This document shows, piece by piece, positions 1-12,411 of a stretch of 64,000 bases of DNA. The position numbers and the translations under genes were made by a program. A model generated the notes under the pieces. It did not search any database and was not told the DNA's origin. It saw only the letters and a list, made by a program, of their open reading frames with translations. The stretch is from Poa pratensis (Eukaryota; Streptophyta; Magnoliopsida; Poales; Poaceae). Location: assembly GCA_947311845.1 (NCBI GenBank), contig CAMZMU010000069.1, positions 14,836,891-14,900,890 of the forward strand, in the 5' to 3' direction. Within the stretch, counting starts at the first letter, position 1, and each line of letters opens with the position of its first letter.

Positions 1-249
1 AGAAGTTCCACATGGTTCCTGCATTTGGGAGAACAATTTATTTTTGAGAAAATTGTAGCCCCGTGAGCCGTCTGGTATAACTTTTTGATATTCTATTAGC
101 AACTATATGTGTGCGTTGAAGTGCTATTGAATATTCTAGCATAACTTGTTTGATGATGGGAGGGTTGGTGGATATTTGACATGCATTTGGACTACCAAGA
201 GGCTGGATGAGCTGGATTGACTCCTTCAGTATACTTAAACTTCATTTAG
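1..249. other. Intergenic, nothing recognised
   Basis: AT-rich sequence with no ORF, RNA gene or repeat that I can recognise. It ends at the TA dinucleotide that opens the Stowaway element. Confidence 0.4.
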
Positions 250-506
250 TACTCCCTCCGTTTTTATTTACTTTGCGTTCTGGGTTTAGTCAAAGTCAAA
301 CTTTGCCAAGTTTAACCAAATATTTAGAAAAAATATCAATATGTTTAATATAAAATATATAGTATTAGAATCATCATAAAGTATATTTTTATATTATATG
401 TATTTGTTATTATGGATGTTGATATTTTTTTACTATATACATGATCAAACTTGACAAAATTTGAATTTGACTAAATCTAGAACGCGAAGTAAAAACGGAG
501 GGAGTA
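250..506. mobile_element. Stowaway-type MITE
   Basis: A TA dinucleotide is followed by CTCCCTCCGTTTTTATTT; the other end reads AAAAACGGAGGGAG followed by TA. The subterminal parts also pair (TTTGCGTTCTGG against CTAGAACGCGAAG). This is the canonical structure of Stowaway MITEs (Tc1/mariner type, TA target duplication). It is non-coding and about 253 bp long. Confidence 0.85.
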
Positions 507-855
507 CAAGCAATATGTAATGGCTGATAGTATAACAGAAAAATCCATTTCCTATTTTTTATGCTAGGGGGCCAGGTAGAAAAGCATTTGTTATCCTTAA
601 TATGACTGGTTGATGAAGTTATGGATAATACTGCGGATTGTGTTTTCATTCTCGATTATAATTAAACGGGCGCGGCAAGGCGTGCCTTCACCTTCTAGTA
701 TTGTCTACGCTAGAAATTTCTGCTGAGTGTTACCTGTGAAACGTTTTGATTCAAATGAATAAGTTTATCTCAGGGCGGTCAGAGAACAGGGGCACAGTAT
801 GGCCGTTCTTCGTGCGTTCACTTGTGTTGCCTACCTTGAAGAAAATCATAAAAGG

Positions 856-1445
856 TTTTTTTTTTTAGGAAAGGATCCGATTCAAATTCAGAATACACAG
901 AACAACTTACAATAAGGTCCAAACAAGAAAGGAAAACACAAAAGGACCCTGCAAATTGCACTAAGCACCCTGAGCAACCTGGAGAAGCTTCAATCGGATC
1001 CAACGCCGGCGCCCAAGAGCCTAGCCGCCACCGCCGTCGCCGTACCTCCAACCGCCGGGGAGAGAGCGCCGCCAAACTTTGTAGGAGGCCGCAGAAGTCG
1101 TCCGCCGCTGCGCGACGGCACCTAGCCGCGCTGAACGCGCACGGCCACAACGCCTTCTCCCCAGCACCACCGAGCTTCCAGCCGACGCGGCAACGCCCAG
1201 GCCAGCCACCACGAACGCCCACCCACCTCCATCCACCGCTCCCCTCGCCGCCAAGGCCGGCCAGAGCAAAGAGAAGGAGGGAGACCACCACCACCTGCAC
1301 CAACAAAACCGGAGCTCCCAGCTGCACCTACCTCTCCCCTCGCCGCCACGGCCGGCCAGAGAAGCAGAAGTAGAAAGAACCACCGGACGCAACACCTTCA
1401 CGGCCTCCTCGGCGACGAAAACGCCGCCGGAAAGGGGAAAGGAGG
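856..1445 (-). mobile_element. Poly(A)-tailed GC-rich retroposon-like block
   Basis: Read on the minus strand, a GC-rich body (about 1440 to 970) passes into an AT-richer tail and ends in an A-run (T-run at 856-866 on the plus strand). Open frames in the GC-rich body are low-complexity (W/R/G-rich) and look like composition artefacts rather than a protein gene. Layout resembles the better delimited retroposon at 57344-58114. I found no convincing target-site duplication, so the boundaries are approximate; a captured 5'UTR/exon of a host gene is an alternative. Confidence 0.35.
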
Positions 1446-1848
1446 GGAAGGACTAACTACTCTTTTATGCTTACAAATTGCCATCTCAGCTTGAATCTGC
1501 CAAAGGCTCCTATTTTCTAATTATTATCGATCCATCCTAAGTTCCTAACATATGTGCATGCACGATATCCTAACTCTTATGATTTTTCACTCCAATTTAA
1601 CAGTGGTCTGTTGAATGAGGTCGCATTGTCCAGGCAGAGGTACGATAAACTTTTGGCGCTGTATCACATTGCTGGGATAAGATCGGCAAGTTTATGTGTG
1701 GAAAACTGTAGAACTGCAGCCAGTGATACAAAAACCTATGCACGCATGCAATGATACTGCTGATGACTAAACAGGAACCTATATATTCCGTGGTTGCAAG
1801 GTTTGTAAAGAAGAACGATGCATGTATAATTGTATACTAGAAGGACAA

Positions 1849-1874
1849 GACGCGCGTTGCTGCGTCCGTTCTAA
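1849..1874 (+). mobile_element. Helitron-like 3' terminus
   Basis: GACGC and GCGTC form a five-base stem around GCGTTGCT, followed four bases later by CTAA and then a T. A short GC hairpin just upstream of CTRR with a following host T is the usual Helitron 3' end, and the GCGTTGC core resembles the hairpins at 33510 and 38622. The matching 5' TC end was not identified. Confidence 0.35.
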
Positions 1875-4787
1875 TACAACCGATGATAAATAAGTATTTT
1901 TTTAGCGAAACATATATATATCAGTAAAATAATGGTAAAAATAGTACCAGGCTCACTCTTTTATGACACAATAATTTAGACCTTCTTACATAAATATAGA
2001 GAAGTAGAGAAGAAAACACAATTATATCAGTTGTATCAAGATTAAAAGTACACTGCTCAACATAAAGAACACATGACCCCCAAAAAGGTTAAACTCTCAA
2101 ATAGTTAGTTTGACGATCAGGATGCGACTATAATTATGAAATGTCATTAAAATTAAATTATGTACATGGTTCTATGAAGATTTTCACAAAATAATTGAAC
2201 AAACTTTCGATAATCTATAGACAAACGATATATGATGAACATTGCAGACTCAAGAGATAGATTAGTCAAGACTTTATTAACCATCGATAACTCAAGTTCA
2301 ATTATTTATTGTAATGAAATCAGGTAGACTTTGCTGACATCAATTATTCCAAAATCAGTAATAGTTGGCATAATTATGTCCCGAAAAGTTACATCAATTG
2401 GATCGAATACAATCGATATTATGTAAACAGAAGAATATTCCACCACTAGATACTAAATAGTGCACCAAAAAATAGAGCATAGTGAGATTTTAAACGGTTT
2501 ATGCCATCTTAATCTATGAATCAGATCCAGATTATATAAAATAAAGTATAAATAAAAATAAATGGCATGAACAACACTATTTTTTAATATATATCTAAGT
2601 GCAGGAATGCTCATCTCTAGTTGTCATTTTCGCCAAATGTTTAACAAGACATGCTATTTTATCATTTTACACTCATGAGTCGTGACTTTTCTGCACTCTA
2701 ATTACTGCAGCGGAGGCTACACACTCATAGGTCTTTTTCAGTGTATGCATCCAACCATCTACCAAATACATACACGTAGTTGCTTACATAATTTGTCTCG
2801 TTATCTTAATATAAGTGAGAGATTAGTAAATATAGAGAAAACGTTCATGGATAGATACACACATCATCTTTCATTAATAATTAGGTGGCATCCAACAACG
2901 AGGTATCTAACTTATCCTTCCACCCTCTTTCAGCATCAAGTTTTTGCTCATGGTCTGAACCGCAGCTTCCACCACCACCGAGTCGAGCACCACTAACAAC
3001 AACGGCGGCATCGGCGGCCGATGCGAGAGATGACATGGGTATCACATGCAACTGCTGCGAGAGATGTAGGAAGTCTTCCAGCCCACAACTTTGTGTGACC
3101 ACCAGAATATGCACCGACGGGGAGCACACGTGGCTTGGAAGTTGACAATAGACTTGAGACGCGACATCGGGGACCGAGGTGTCCTGTATTCCTAGGGCTT
3201 GACAGAGCCAAAGTGTGTGTGGAGAGACGTGAAAAATTTATAGTGGAACGACTATTTTTGATAGAATACGGCTCGAGGTAAGCGGATGGAGAGAAATGGT
3301 GTCGCACATAGGCTGTGTGATGCTATGGTGGGCGCTGGCGGCAGAGAAATGATAAGGGAGAGAGTTTTAAAGTCTTTATCTTTTTTTTACATATATCGAA
3401 ACGATATATCCGGATTTCAGATTTGGCAAATAAAGCATACAACTAATGTACCTATTGTACGTGCTCTATAAGTTTTGTAAAAATAATATTTTTTATTTTA
3501 GCCTACACAAAAAAAGAATTTTTTGAGTGGGAAATGAAGCTATTTTTCCTTTTCACACCATAATTTTCTTTTTTGTGTAGTTGGAAATACCAATTTTTTC
3601 ACCGAAAAATTGGCAAATATATTCAAAACATGTGTATGTATCCAACAATTTCATTTTTTCTAGGTGTGAACTATAAAGAGTTGTGTATGTATCCAACAAT
3701 ATTTTTATAAGGTGTGAACTATAAAATGAGATATGAGTGGGGTCCATCATGTGGTGTGGTGTCACTATCCTATTGGAGGAGATGAGAAGTAAGGAGAGGG
3801 CAAAGATTCTAGGGAGATTAGTATATGTAGAGATATATGATGCTGGCCAAAGTTTTATTTGAAGAAAACCCTATGTACTATGTGCTGGCCTGTCATCCTT
3901 GTGTGGCTTGCGGCAATTGCAGGTCCTACGTCATGTGTATATATGTATCTGTCATGAAGCTTCGTCACATATCATCCTGCTCGCGATCGCTAGCTCACAC
4001 TGTCATGAAGCTTCCCAATCTCATCGAAATAGCTTCATGTAGTGTATCTGGTTGGATTGTCGCGAGAAGCTTCAGCGGCAACCGGTGAAACCAGGAAGCT
4101 CCGGAGACCCTGTAGCACGTCAGCCATCGCGTCTCGCTCCAGCTCGTCGGAGACGGTTGGGCGATGATCCGGGCGAGATGGCGCCGTGCCTCGTCGGCCA
4201 GTAGGCGATGGCCGAGTTGGTGAGCTGCAGCTCAAGGGCAATGCACACTAAACGTCTTGTTACCGCTGGTCGTGTTCGTGTGGCTTGGATGTTAGTGACC
4301 AAGAAAATTCATCCATGAGATTCAGCATCACCAGCCGGTGGGCTGTGGACATGGCTCAAAAGAACCCTGATCCTGCGGGTGCAGGCCCTTCCCTGTTTCG
4401 TATGTAAAACGGGATGCCAGCATGGCGACTCACCTTACACTCTTACAGTGAGGCATTCCACAAGTGTTTAAAATACAAGCTCTTCTGCTTTAAAAAAAAG
4501 AACAAACATAATTGCAGATAAGCTAGGAAGAAAATTTCAATGGAACGAAATATCATTCACTTCTAAACCACACTTTATTTAACATGAAACAGTGGGGACC
4601 AATGCACAAAAAGGACTTCCAAATACTCTCAAGTAGCTTACAACGAAGCCATACAAAATTTGGAAACTACTCCCGGTGTATTTCCTTTCTAACTAGCAGG
4701 GGATCCCCCAGAGCACCACAGCCAGCGCTGTGGTAAATTAGACCTTCAGAAGTAAATCTTGTGTTCTAGAGGAAGAAAGGTGGGATT
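1875..4787. other. AT-rich intergenic stretch
   Basis: No gene could be supported. Short ORFs around 2881-3307 lack recognisable domains. At 3640-3720 the phrase TGTATGTATCCAACAAT occurs twice about 50 bases apart, with GGTGTGAACTATAAA also twice, so a local duplication is present. The last few hundred bases are probably the 3'UTR of the metaxin gene on the minus strand. Confidence 0.4.
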
Positions 4788-7700
4788 TCATTCTTCATAG
4801 TCCACACCGTACTCATCAGCTAGCTCAGCACTATCAACCCCGCCCATGATCGACAGGAAGACGAGGACCGAAATGAGTTGGGTTGCAAGGAAATACTTTG
4901 TTCTTCGCCTAAATTTCTTTTCCTCCTCTGTCCGCTCCTTCTTAGCCTTGGGTTTTGGCTTATAACCTAGAAAAGATCAGGTTGGTGAGGTCTCAAGATG
5001 GCAAATAAATGTTTCAAAAATATTCCATTGGCTGAATTTATCTCCACATTGCTATCTTATCTGTCTCCACTTCAAAAATAACTAGGGCCACATGATCCCA
5101 ATGTTAAGCAACTAACAAATATAAGAACTAGTAGAGCTGCACTGACTTGCGAACTGAAGTACTATAATAACAAAGAAATTTGTATAACTTACTTTGTCCA
5201 GAAGATGCTGCTTTCCTGGGTGTGGATGATGACGACGGATCAGATGATCTTGATCCTCCTGATGATGAGTCTACTTCCAGCAACTGAACCTTGGTATGCT
5301 CGACAAAGTTTACCAAGTTGTCATAGTTCAGCAAATAGCTTCGCAGCGTAGATGTACCCTAAAATGCACAAGGCCAGAGCATTTGTTAAAACATAAATCA
5401 AGCCACGGCTTTGGGGAATGTATTTGACAGCGACAACTTAGTGGACAATCATAGCATATTGAAACACTCGAGCAACAAGCTACCACCTAGGGCATTTTAC
5501 TTAGAAGAAACTACAATGAGCCTCTAGCCAACTGAGCCATGCCCAGTCCTCTAACATATATAGAACCTTATTAGTAAGATATGAAGCATTTGAGATGTAC
5601 ACTCATGCTTCCAGGGTTATGCGTAGATGATATTGAATATTAATATGCATTTGTGTTAGAGATCCATTTATCTATGCAACTGAATTTTCATGTATGCTGC
5701 ATTTTTGGTATAAGCAAAAGCTGAGTTTCCAAGCCTGAGTAACACTTACAGGTAATGCATTAAGGACAAAAAGAGCATGTCCAAGGAAAAGAGCATCAAC
5801 ATCCGTAGGGCTGCATGGATAGAAGAATAGAATAGTTAGTATTATGCAAATGTTGCATTATTGAAGAAACATATGACCGGCCATAAACAATAGTAACTTA
5901 ACACAAAGAAGTATGTTGCATACAAATCAAAACACAAAAACAATATACCTATTGCCGAAAAGAAAAGCTTCGTCCCCTAATCTCATTGATAAAGCATCAT
6001 AAGCAGCATTAGCCTTCCGGTATATCTGTTCAAAACAAGATATTACAAGTATGCTATAAGCTACTGGTGGGTGACCAGAAAATAAGCCTGCAAAAATCAC
6101 GAGTATAGCAGTTGTCACCTCCTCTTCTCTTTCTGCAGCATTAAGCTTTGTAATACCCAGTAGCTGCTTCACATCTCTAGTTTTCTTCCAGTGTAGTACT
6201 TTCCCAATAGGCCAGGAAAGATCAGAAAAGTAGGCTTCTTGTGCAATGCTCTTGTCAGTAACCACCCATAGTTCATACTGCAAAGCATCAGCAAGCCATG
6301 TCGAAACCATGGCCTTTGTGGATAGTATATCAGAGTAAGAATCGCTTGGGAGTTTTGAGGTCAAGTCCACAATTTTCTCCTCCTTGAGATACTCAATTAC
6401 ACCTCCTTTCTCATTGTTGAATGCGACACAGTCACCAAATTCAACATATGGTATGTGATCTGTGGAACAAAATCTAAGGTGTAAGAGAAGTAAATATACT
6501 TTGCGAATGGTATAAGGAAGACAAGATCTCTAGTTTGCTATATATTATTTAAAGCGTGATGCTATGTTCTTTGTTCTTTCTTGTGTCTATCCTCGTATCC
6601 CCTGTTTGTACTGATGAGGGATTGTAGCCCGCTGGAATATGGACACCCTTATTTTCTTATTAAGTTGCTATAGTAGAACTCCCCTGTTTACTCCACCCAA
6701 ACTCTATCATTGCCACTTTTCATTCAATCCTAATCCGATCCATCCACACAGGAAAGAAAGGAAACATCCCAGCCTTCTGCCTATCGAACTGTATGCCAAC
6801 TACCACATCTCGCCTACTCCATGATTGCAGAGGAACTGTCCCTGGTGGGTGTGGATCTCACAGCCGCCACTCATCCATGGCGCTGGTCTGAGAAAACAGG
6901 GAAAGGTAGGGGCCAGCTCTGAGGTGGGTCAAAGGAAGCTAATGGTGGTCGGTGGCCATCCAAGACTGTACGCTGCTGCTTTGCTCCAAATCTGTCATTT
7001 TACTATCACCTTCACACCGCCACCCACATGGTGCCCCAGTTCACCATCACCTTCAACCTTGTCGCTAAGGTAATCTTAAAATTTCTACCAGGTAGTCAGG
7101 TACTCATGGATCATGAAAAATATTGTCATGTTGTTTCAAATTAATAGATATGATGTTGTATTTTATCTTCTTGTGGCAAACATATACTTTCGGATACAGA
7201 TCTATTCTGAAGAAAGCATGTTTGTTTTAGTAAATGGCATGTGTTTTTGTTGTCATCCGATTGCGGTGTAAGGTCTAAACGCCCAAGAACAAGTGCTTAA
7301 GACAGGTACGAATTCAGTTATGAACATAGTATTTCTTATTTGCGATACATTCAAATGGTTCTGCAGGTCCAGAACAATGTGCAAGGCTTCGTAGACCTTT
7401 CAGAATCCCCTTCTACGCTGCTTGGGTTTGGGAGAGGAATACAGCATAAAATAAGTGACAAAAAATCTACAAGCAGAACATCTGACATTTGATACAGCTG
7501 ATTGCAAGGTACGAACTACTTTGCTCCTGAACACAAGCTAGACAACACAAGACAAGTCCCAAGCCAATCTTGGAAGCAGTCTGTCTATGCAACAGAACTG
7601 TTCAGTACATCCAGTTATTTGCTGCTACATTATTGTATGATGAATGAGATTCAAGAGAAACAGACCTATCTATGTGCATCTGACTTTTGCTTATTTTTCT

Positions 7701-8319
7701 AGAAACCCACTCATCCTTACTGTTCAGCATAAGACTAATACCATACTTATCTAATCAAACCGGAGCAGTTGACTACTAATCCTTCCATTAGGATACAAGT
7801 TTCGAACCCAATAGAAGACGCGCAGGGGTGAGCAGAGCACAAACCCCATGGATATATCAGTGCGCCTGATCTCCGCACAGCCGAGGACCTAAACGGGATG
7901 CAGGCAGCAGCTCAAGCGCAAAGAACATCTACGCTACGCGACCCCGAGCAATGCAATCATCTCACGCAAACCAGACATCGAACCTAACAGCACATCGACA
8001 GTTCAGCATCAATTCAAAGCCCTCGCGACCAAATCCCGAGCGACGACGCCCGAGCAGCCGAGCGGGGATGCTCGGGGCAGAGAGATCTTAGCTTCTACAG
8101 CTCGCGCGAGACGGTAAGGGTACGGCGGAAGCGGAAGGGGATGCTCACCGGCGTCGGGAAGGAGGTGTCGACGTGGATGTGGAAGGGGACCTCGGCCATG
8201 CGGAGGTAGAGGAGGGCGGGGAGGCAGTCCGGGCAGGCGGTGGGGAGCCCGAAGGCGGGCTTCCTCGCCACCAGCACCTTCCGCGCCGCGGCCGCCCACT
8301 CCGCCGCCGCTGATGCCAT
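4788..8319 (-). CDS. MTX1: METAXIN, mitochondrial outer-membrane import protein (frame broken by 1 base)
   Basis: Plant metaxin is a GST-fold protein of the mitochondrial outer membrane that assists beta-barrel import with SAM50. Exons (minus strand): 8319-8149, 6459-6119, 6025-5949, 5810-5750, 5358-5193, 4966-4788, all with GT/AG borders. Exon 1 encodes the conserved KPAFGLPTACPDCLPALLY block; exon 2 has IPYVEFGDCVAFNN and SDLSWPIGKVL; exons 3-4 give AAYDALSMRLG and DALFLGHALFVL; the last exon encodes a basic KKERTEEEKKF stretch, a tail anchor (YFLATQLISVLVFLSIMGG) and an acidic end. Expected length is about 331 aa. Exon lengths sum to 995, one short of a multiple of three: exon 1 ends in phase 0 whereas exon 2 needs one base to complete GAT (Asp). 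The loss lies near 8149-8160. Either a sequencing error or a recent frameshift. Confidence 0.85.
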
Positions 8320-8650
8320 CGCCGGGAGGGAGCTTGCGGAAGGGGTTTGGTTCGGGTTTCGGGGAACGACGAGGGGCGTTTCGGGAAACAAGAAAGAAAA
8401 AGGCTTTATTATGCGGTGCGGTGCCTTGTCTCCCGTTCTCGTCTCCTACTGTTACTAGGTCGGTCTAATGGGCTCGATCAAGCCTAGAATACGTCACGAT
8501 CCAGCCCACGCAGCTGGCGAGTTTGTCGTTCGCACGACAGTTCCCCTTCCAACTTCCACCTTTTGTTAGGTCGGACAACATCGTTTCTCCGATGTAAAAT
8601 AGCATCAAGCAACCATGTAAATTTTGTTTGCTCCGATGCAGAGTTGTGCG
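8320..8650. other. Metaxin upstream region
   Basis: Directly upstream of the metaxin start on the minus strand. GC-rich close to the gene (8320-8390) and then mixed. Probably 5'UTR and promoter. No TATA box that I would defend. Confidence 0.4.
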
Positions 8651-8784
8651 TAGGGATGCAAAAGTGGAATCCCACTTATAGTTCATTTGGAATTTTTAGT
8701 TCAAAATATTTGTCAAAATTTTGACCTAAAAGCCCCCAAATAAATTACGAGTGGGATAAGTGGTATCCACTTTTGCATCCCTAC
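8651..8784. mobile_element. Foldback MITE
   Basis: Near-perfect terminal inverted repeats: TAGGGATGCAAAAGTGG at the left and CCACTTTTGCATCCCTA at the right, extended inward by CCCACTTAT / ATAAGTGG. Non-coding, about 134 bp. The TIR looks hAT-like, but no clear target duplication was found. Confidence 0.75.
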
Positions 8785-10934
8785 CTACATAGTACTCCCC
8801 CGTGGGTATTTGGAAACCTGCTCTTTTGAGAAACTTAACACCCGAGGTTTTGCCCCTTCGCAAACTATTTTGAAATTTGGCCCCGTAAAATCAACGTCGA
8901 AGAGAATGGAGCTGAACTAGTGCAGTCCAACGCCATATTCTTTTGGCGCCGAACTCTTATTTCGGCCCCATAATTTTTTCTAAGGACCTATATAGGATTC
9001 CAGCTATTAAATGGTTTGAATTGGGAGCTAAATCTCACATTATCATAGTTTCTTAGTGTAGATCAATTTCTGTGGTTCTTCTCAATTTCACTTGACTTGA
9101 TCATATTTGATTTCACCTAACTTCTTCTCAATTTCACCTGACTTCTTCTCTCCTCCCCTGCCCCGGGTCAGATAACCAAAATATTTCCAAACCCCAGCAT
9201 TTCCAGGCAGCTCTTGATGACAACCAGCGACAAAACTCAGCTGTATGTTGTCAACAGCCAAAGAACATAAACAGGACCGGCATTAACAACACAATAAAAG
9301 CTGAAGGAGAACTTTTTGGAAACAAGCGCTCAAGCAGTCCAATTCACACATATATTGTTAACAAGCCTCACTTGCACAGCAGGGTTACAAGCATGATATA
9401 GGAATAGCAGGCAAGGAAAGCAGACATTTATACTGCACCAAACAAAAACTTGATAGCACCAATACACCAAAATCGATCTTTCGAGGAACCAGACCCAGAT
9501 AAGAATCAGTACATCTCCACAAAGGCACAAAGCTAAAATAGTTTTTCAGATTTTCCCACCTCACCTCACAACATATTATCTTAGCCAACTCAAAAGATGC
9601 TTCAGTACCTGATCACAAACTATTATCTCTGTCTGATGATCATACTTGACACCCTTTACTGGAGTTGACTGGGAAATGCCCCTGGGCTTGAAAATAACAC
9701 TACTTGATTTTTTTCTCCCACTCCACAGGGATACCACAGTCAACCTCAGGAGACACCAAAAACAAAATCCTAGACACCTTGAGAGCCATAATCCCAGAAG
9801 AGGCACACTGGTCTTAAGCTAACCGTTAAGTCCCAGGCTCACAGCATTGAGTTCCTCACCAACAGTAATCATAAATACAGTTCATTACTGTTTTGTCTCC
9901 GATGAATGTAAGCACTATATTATAATTTCAGAAAGGACGCAACCAATACAGTTTTTTTAAATTCCAAACTAGATCTATGGTTGTTGTTGGCATCGAACCC
10001 TAGAATGTTTGCTTAATTCTGAACTGGTCAGGATTCAGCAATACGCGTATATGTACATTAAGAAAAGTGCTAGAACTAATAGGCATGTATCCTAGTTAAG
10101 ACTGCAGATACAGGATAGACCAGTACACATTTTATGCCCCCAAGTTATTCAAAAGAACACATGACCAAAAAGTCCAATAGACCATTACATATGAGAAATC
10201 AAGATGATCCCAGGCAAGGCCTATAAGGATAAGCGTGCAGCAGGGACTACCAAAATTTAGGACCAAGATATACTTATTTGTGCAAAATAAATTCAAAAGG
10301 CGCCCTTAAGCTGATATGCCACAATGGTTCATGTCTTATTGTTAGAGATAACTCTCCTAGGAAAAGAGAGAGGCCAGCATATAGTAGTATTCCATAATCT
10401 TTTGTTCTTACCAGATCATTGTTGTCTGTGAATTAACTAAGATTAGTTGATTGCACTGAATTACCGCAATGAAACAAGAAATCTGTACCAACCTACAATC
10501 TGACACCATTTTCATAAGCAATTACCAACTTCTCCACGGGCACACTACATGGTGAGGTGAAATATTGGATTTATCCTAGTCTCCTAGACACTAAACACTT
10601 ATAACCGTAGGCCTTCTAGGTAATCTCCCCAGCACAAGAATCTGCTTAAATTTAACACTAAGCACAATCGATGATGACAAAGTCAGATACAAAAACTTAA
10701 TCATAGTTTTCTGTAAGCTCATGTTTTCATACCCCTAATCACAATAACAATCAAGTATGGGACCAAATTCACCACAGTGCATCAGATAAAAGCAAATATC
10801 ATTAACCGTTCAAGCATGTTCGACATAAAATTAAAAACATGTAATCATCGAATAGTTTGGTTTGAACAACAGAAGCATAACTGATTAAGCCATCTAAGAG
10901 CAGTAGGCATCACGAGTCACAGCAAACCAGCACA
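8785..10934. other. Intergenic between metaxin and proteasome gene
   Basis: Several short ORFs on the minus strand (for example 9330-9806) show no domain and no plausible splice context. The part next to 10935 is likely the 3'UTR of the proteasome gene. No RNA gene or clear transposon end seen. Confidence 0.4.
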
Positions 10935-11686
10935 TCAGGCCTCAGGCGTGGGCTGTGTGAGCCCAGCCTTGGCAAGCAGCTTTCCCATGGCATCCGGGGT
11001 GCAGACCTGGTACTGCACTTCCCCAGTGCCGGGATGCAGGAACACCTCGGCCAGCTCCAGCTTCTCCGCAGTCAAACTGGTGGAATCCATGGTCTTGCTG
11101 AGTACCTTGAGGGCAAGGGCGACGGCCTCCTCGCGGGTCATGCCGTCGCGGTAGTCCTGCTTGAGCATGGACTGCGCGGCCTGGCTGTTGGCGCCGACGG
11201 CGGACGCCTTCCAGCCGCTGTAGTTGCCGGAGGGGTCGCTCATGTAGAGCTGGAAGCCGTGGTTCTTGTCCCAGCCGGCGAAGAGGAAGAGACGCCGAAG
11301 GGGCGGAGGCCCCCGAACTGGGTGTATCCCTGCTTGGTGTCGCAGAGGGACTGGACGAGCTGCTCGACGGGGATGGGCTCCTGGTAGGAGAGCGCGTAGC
11401 GCTGGGCGTGGAGGCGGGCGGTGTTGATGAGGATGTTGGCGTCGGACATGATCCCGGCGACGGCGCAGGCGAGGTGGGAGTCGATCTTGTACATCTTCTC
11501 GGCGGATCGGGAGGACTGGAGGAGCTTGGAGGTGACCTTCTTCTCGCCGACCAGGACCACGCCGTCGGCCGCCAGGATACCTAGCGCCGACCCGGCGTTG
11601 CCGATCGCCTCCATCGCGTACTCCACCTGGTACAGCCGGCCCTCCGGCGAGAAGATCGTGGTGCGGCTGTCGTAGCGGCGAGACAT
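10935..11686 (-). CDS. PAC1: 20S proteasome subunit alpha type-4 (PAC1), one-base frameshift
   Basis: Structural alpha ring subunit of the 20S core protease. The start gives [20 protein letters not shown], the hallmark N-terminus of alpha subunits (gate tail plus [13 protein letters not shown] helix 0). Further conserved blocks are [26 protein letters not shown] and [13 protein letters not shown], and in the second frame [20 protein letters not shown] and [11 protein letters not shown]. The gene is intronless here. The reading frame changes at about 11290-11305, just after RPFGVS: the first frame runs to 11240 with nonsense sequence, and the second continues to the stop at 10935. The span is 752 nt, one short of 251 codons, so a single base is missing in a TCTTCCTCTTC stretch. 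Both halves are otherwise strongly conserved, which favours a sequencing error over an old pseudogene. Confidence 0.9.
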
Positions 11687-12073
11687 CGCGGCGGCGGCGA
11701 GGGATTTGGGATTGTTTCTCTGGGGATTTGGGGGAAGTGAGGAAGCGAATCGTGGGGAGGTTCAAGAGGGATCTATTTCTTCTTTTCCTCAGAAAATGAG
11801 GGATCTACTTGTAAGGCAAGTAAAGAAAGGGGCTGTGATTTAGATTTTGTTTTAGGATAGGGGGTGGGGACTATAAGGGATTCTGCAGGAAACAAAAACG
11901 GTCAAAGGCTGTGAGAAAAGAAAAAAATGTTTAAAAGCCCTTTTAGCTTTGCTGCAAAATCTTGTAGAATTCTGAACAAATTTTCCAAAGGAGTCTGTGT
12001 AGGATAATCATAGCAAATTAATCGTCTTGTTTGGTACAAAGAAAAAACATAAAAAAATTAGAGAACAGTTTTG
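11687..12073. other. Proteasome gene upstream region
   Basis: 5'UTR and promoter of the alpha-4 gene on the minus strand. GC-rich next to the start codon and then AT-rich. No specific promoter element identified. Confidence 0.4.
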
Positions 12074-12411
12074 GCTCCCGAGCTCATAAGCTCCTGTTTG
12101 GATACAAAATTCTAAAAAAATATAAATACTATTTAAAAATTCTGAAAAAAATCAGAGACAGACATGTCCAAGTGTTCTACATACGTGCAAAATTTCGTAA
12201 AGAAATGACATTTTTTATGCTCTGCGGGAAAAAAATCAGTGCTCTAAAAAGACATTTTGAAATCCTATGTTGTAACTGATTTTTGTTTTTTCTCATAGGG
12301 CAGAAGAACTATTATTTCTTCACGAAATTTACCATATGTGTAGAAATTTTGAAGTGTTGATCTATTTTTTTCGAATTTTGTACTCAAACAGGAGCATATG
12401 AGCTCGGGAGC
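12074..12411. mobile_element. Foldback MITE with GCTCCCGAGCTC ends
   Basis: Long inverted ends: GCTCCCGAGCTCATAAGCTC at the left pairs with GAGCATATGAGCTCGGGAGC at the right, continuing through CTGTTTGG(A/C)...ACAAAATTC on both arms. About 338 bp and AT-rich inside. The terminal phrase TTTTGGCTCCCGAGC recurs at 53488, suggesting a related partial copy there. Confidence 0.7.

Noticed and set aside
818..1401. Overlapping minus-strand ORFs up to 169 aa
   Set aside because: Gly/Trp/Arg-rich low-complexity translations in three frames of the same GC-rich block, with no domain. Composition artefact of a retroposon-like unit.
2881..3307. Minus- and plus-strand ORFs of about 80-104 aa
   Set aside because: Overlap on both strands, no recognised motif and no splice context.
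10935..11765. 276-aa ORF read as a single novel protein
   Set aside because: Only its C-terminal part is proteasome sequence. The upstream Arg/Pro-rich part is the wrong frame of the same gene; the ORF is a product of the one-base shift.
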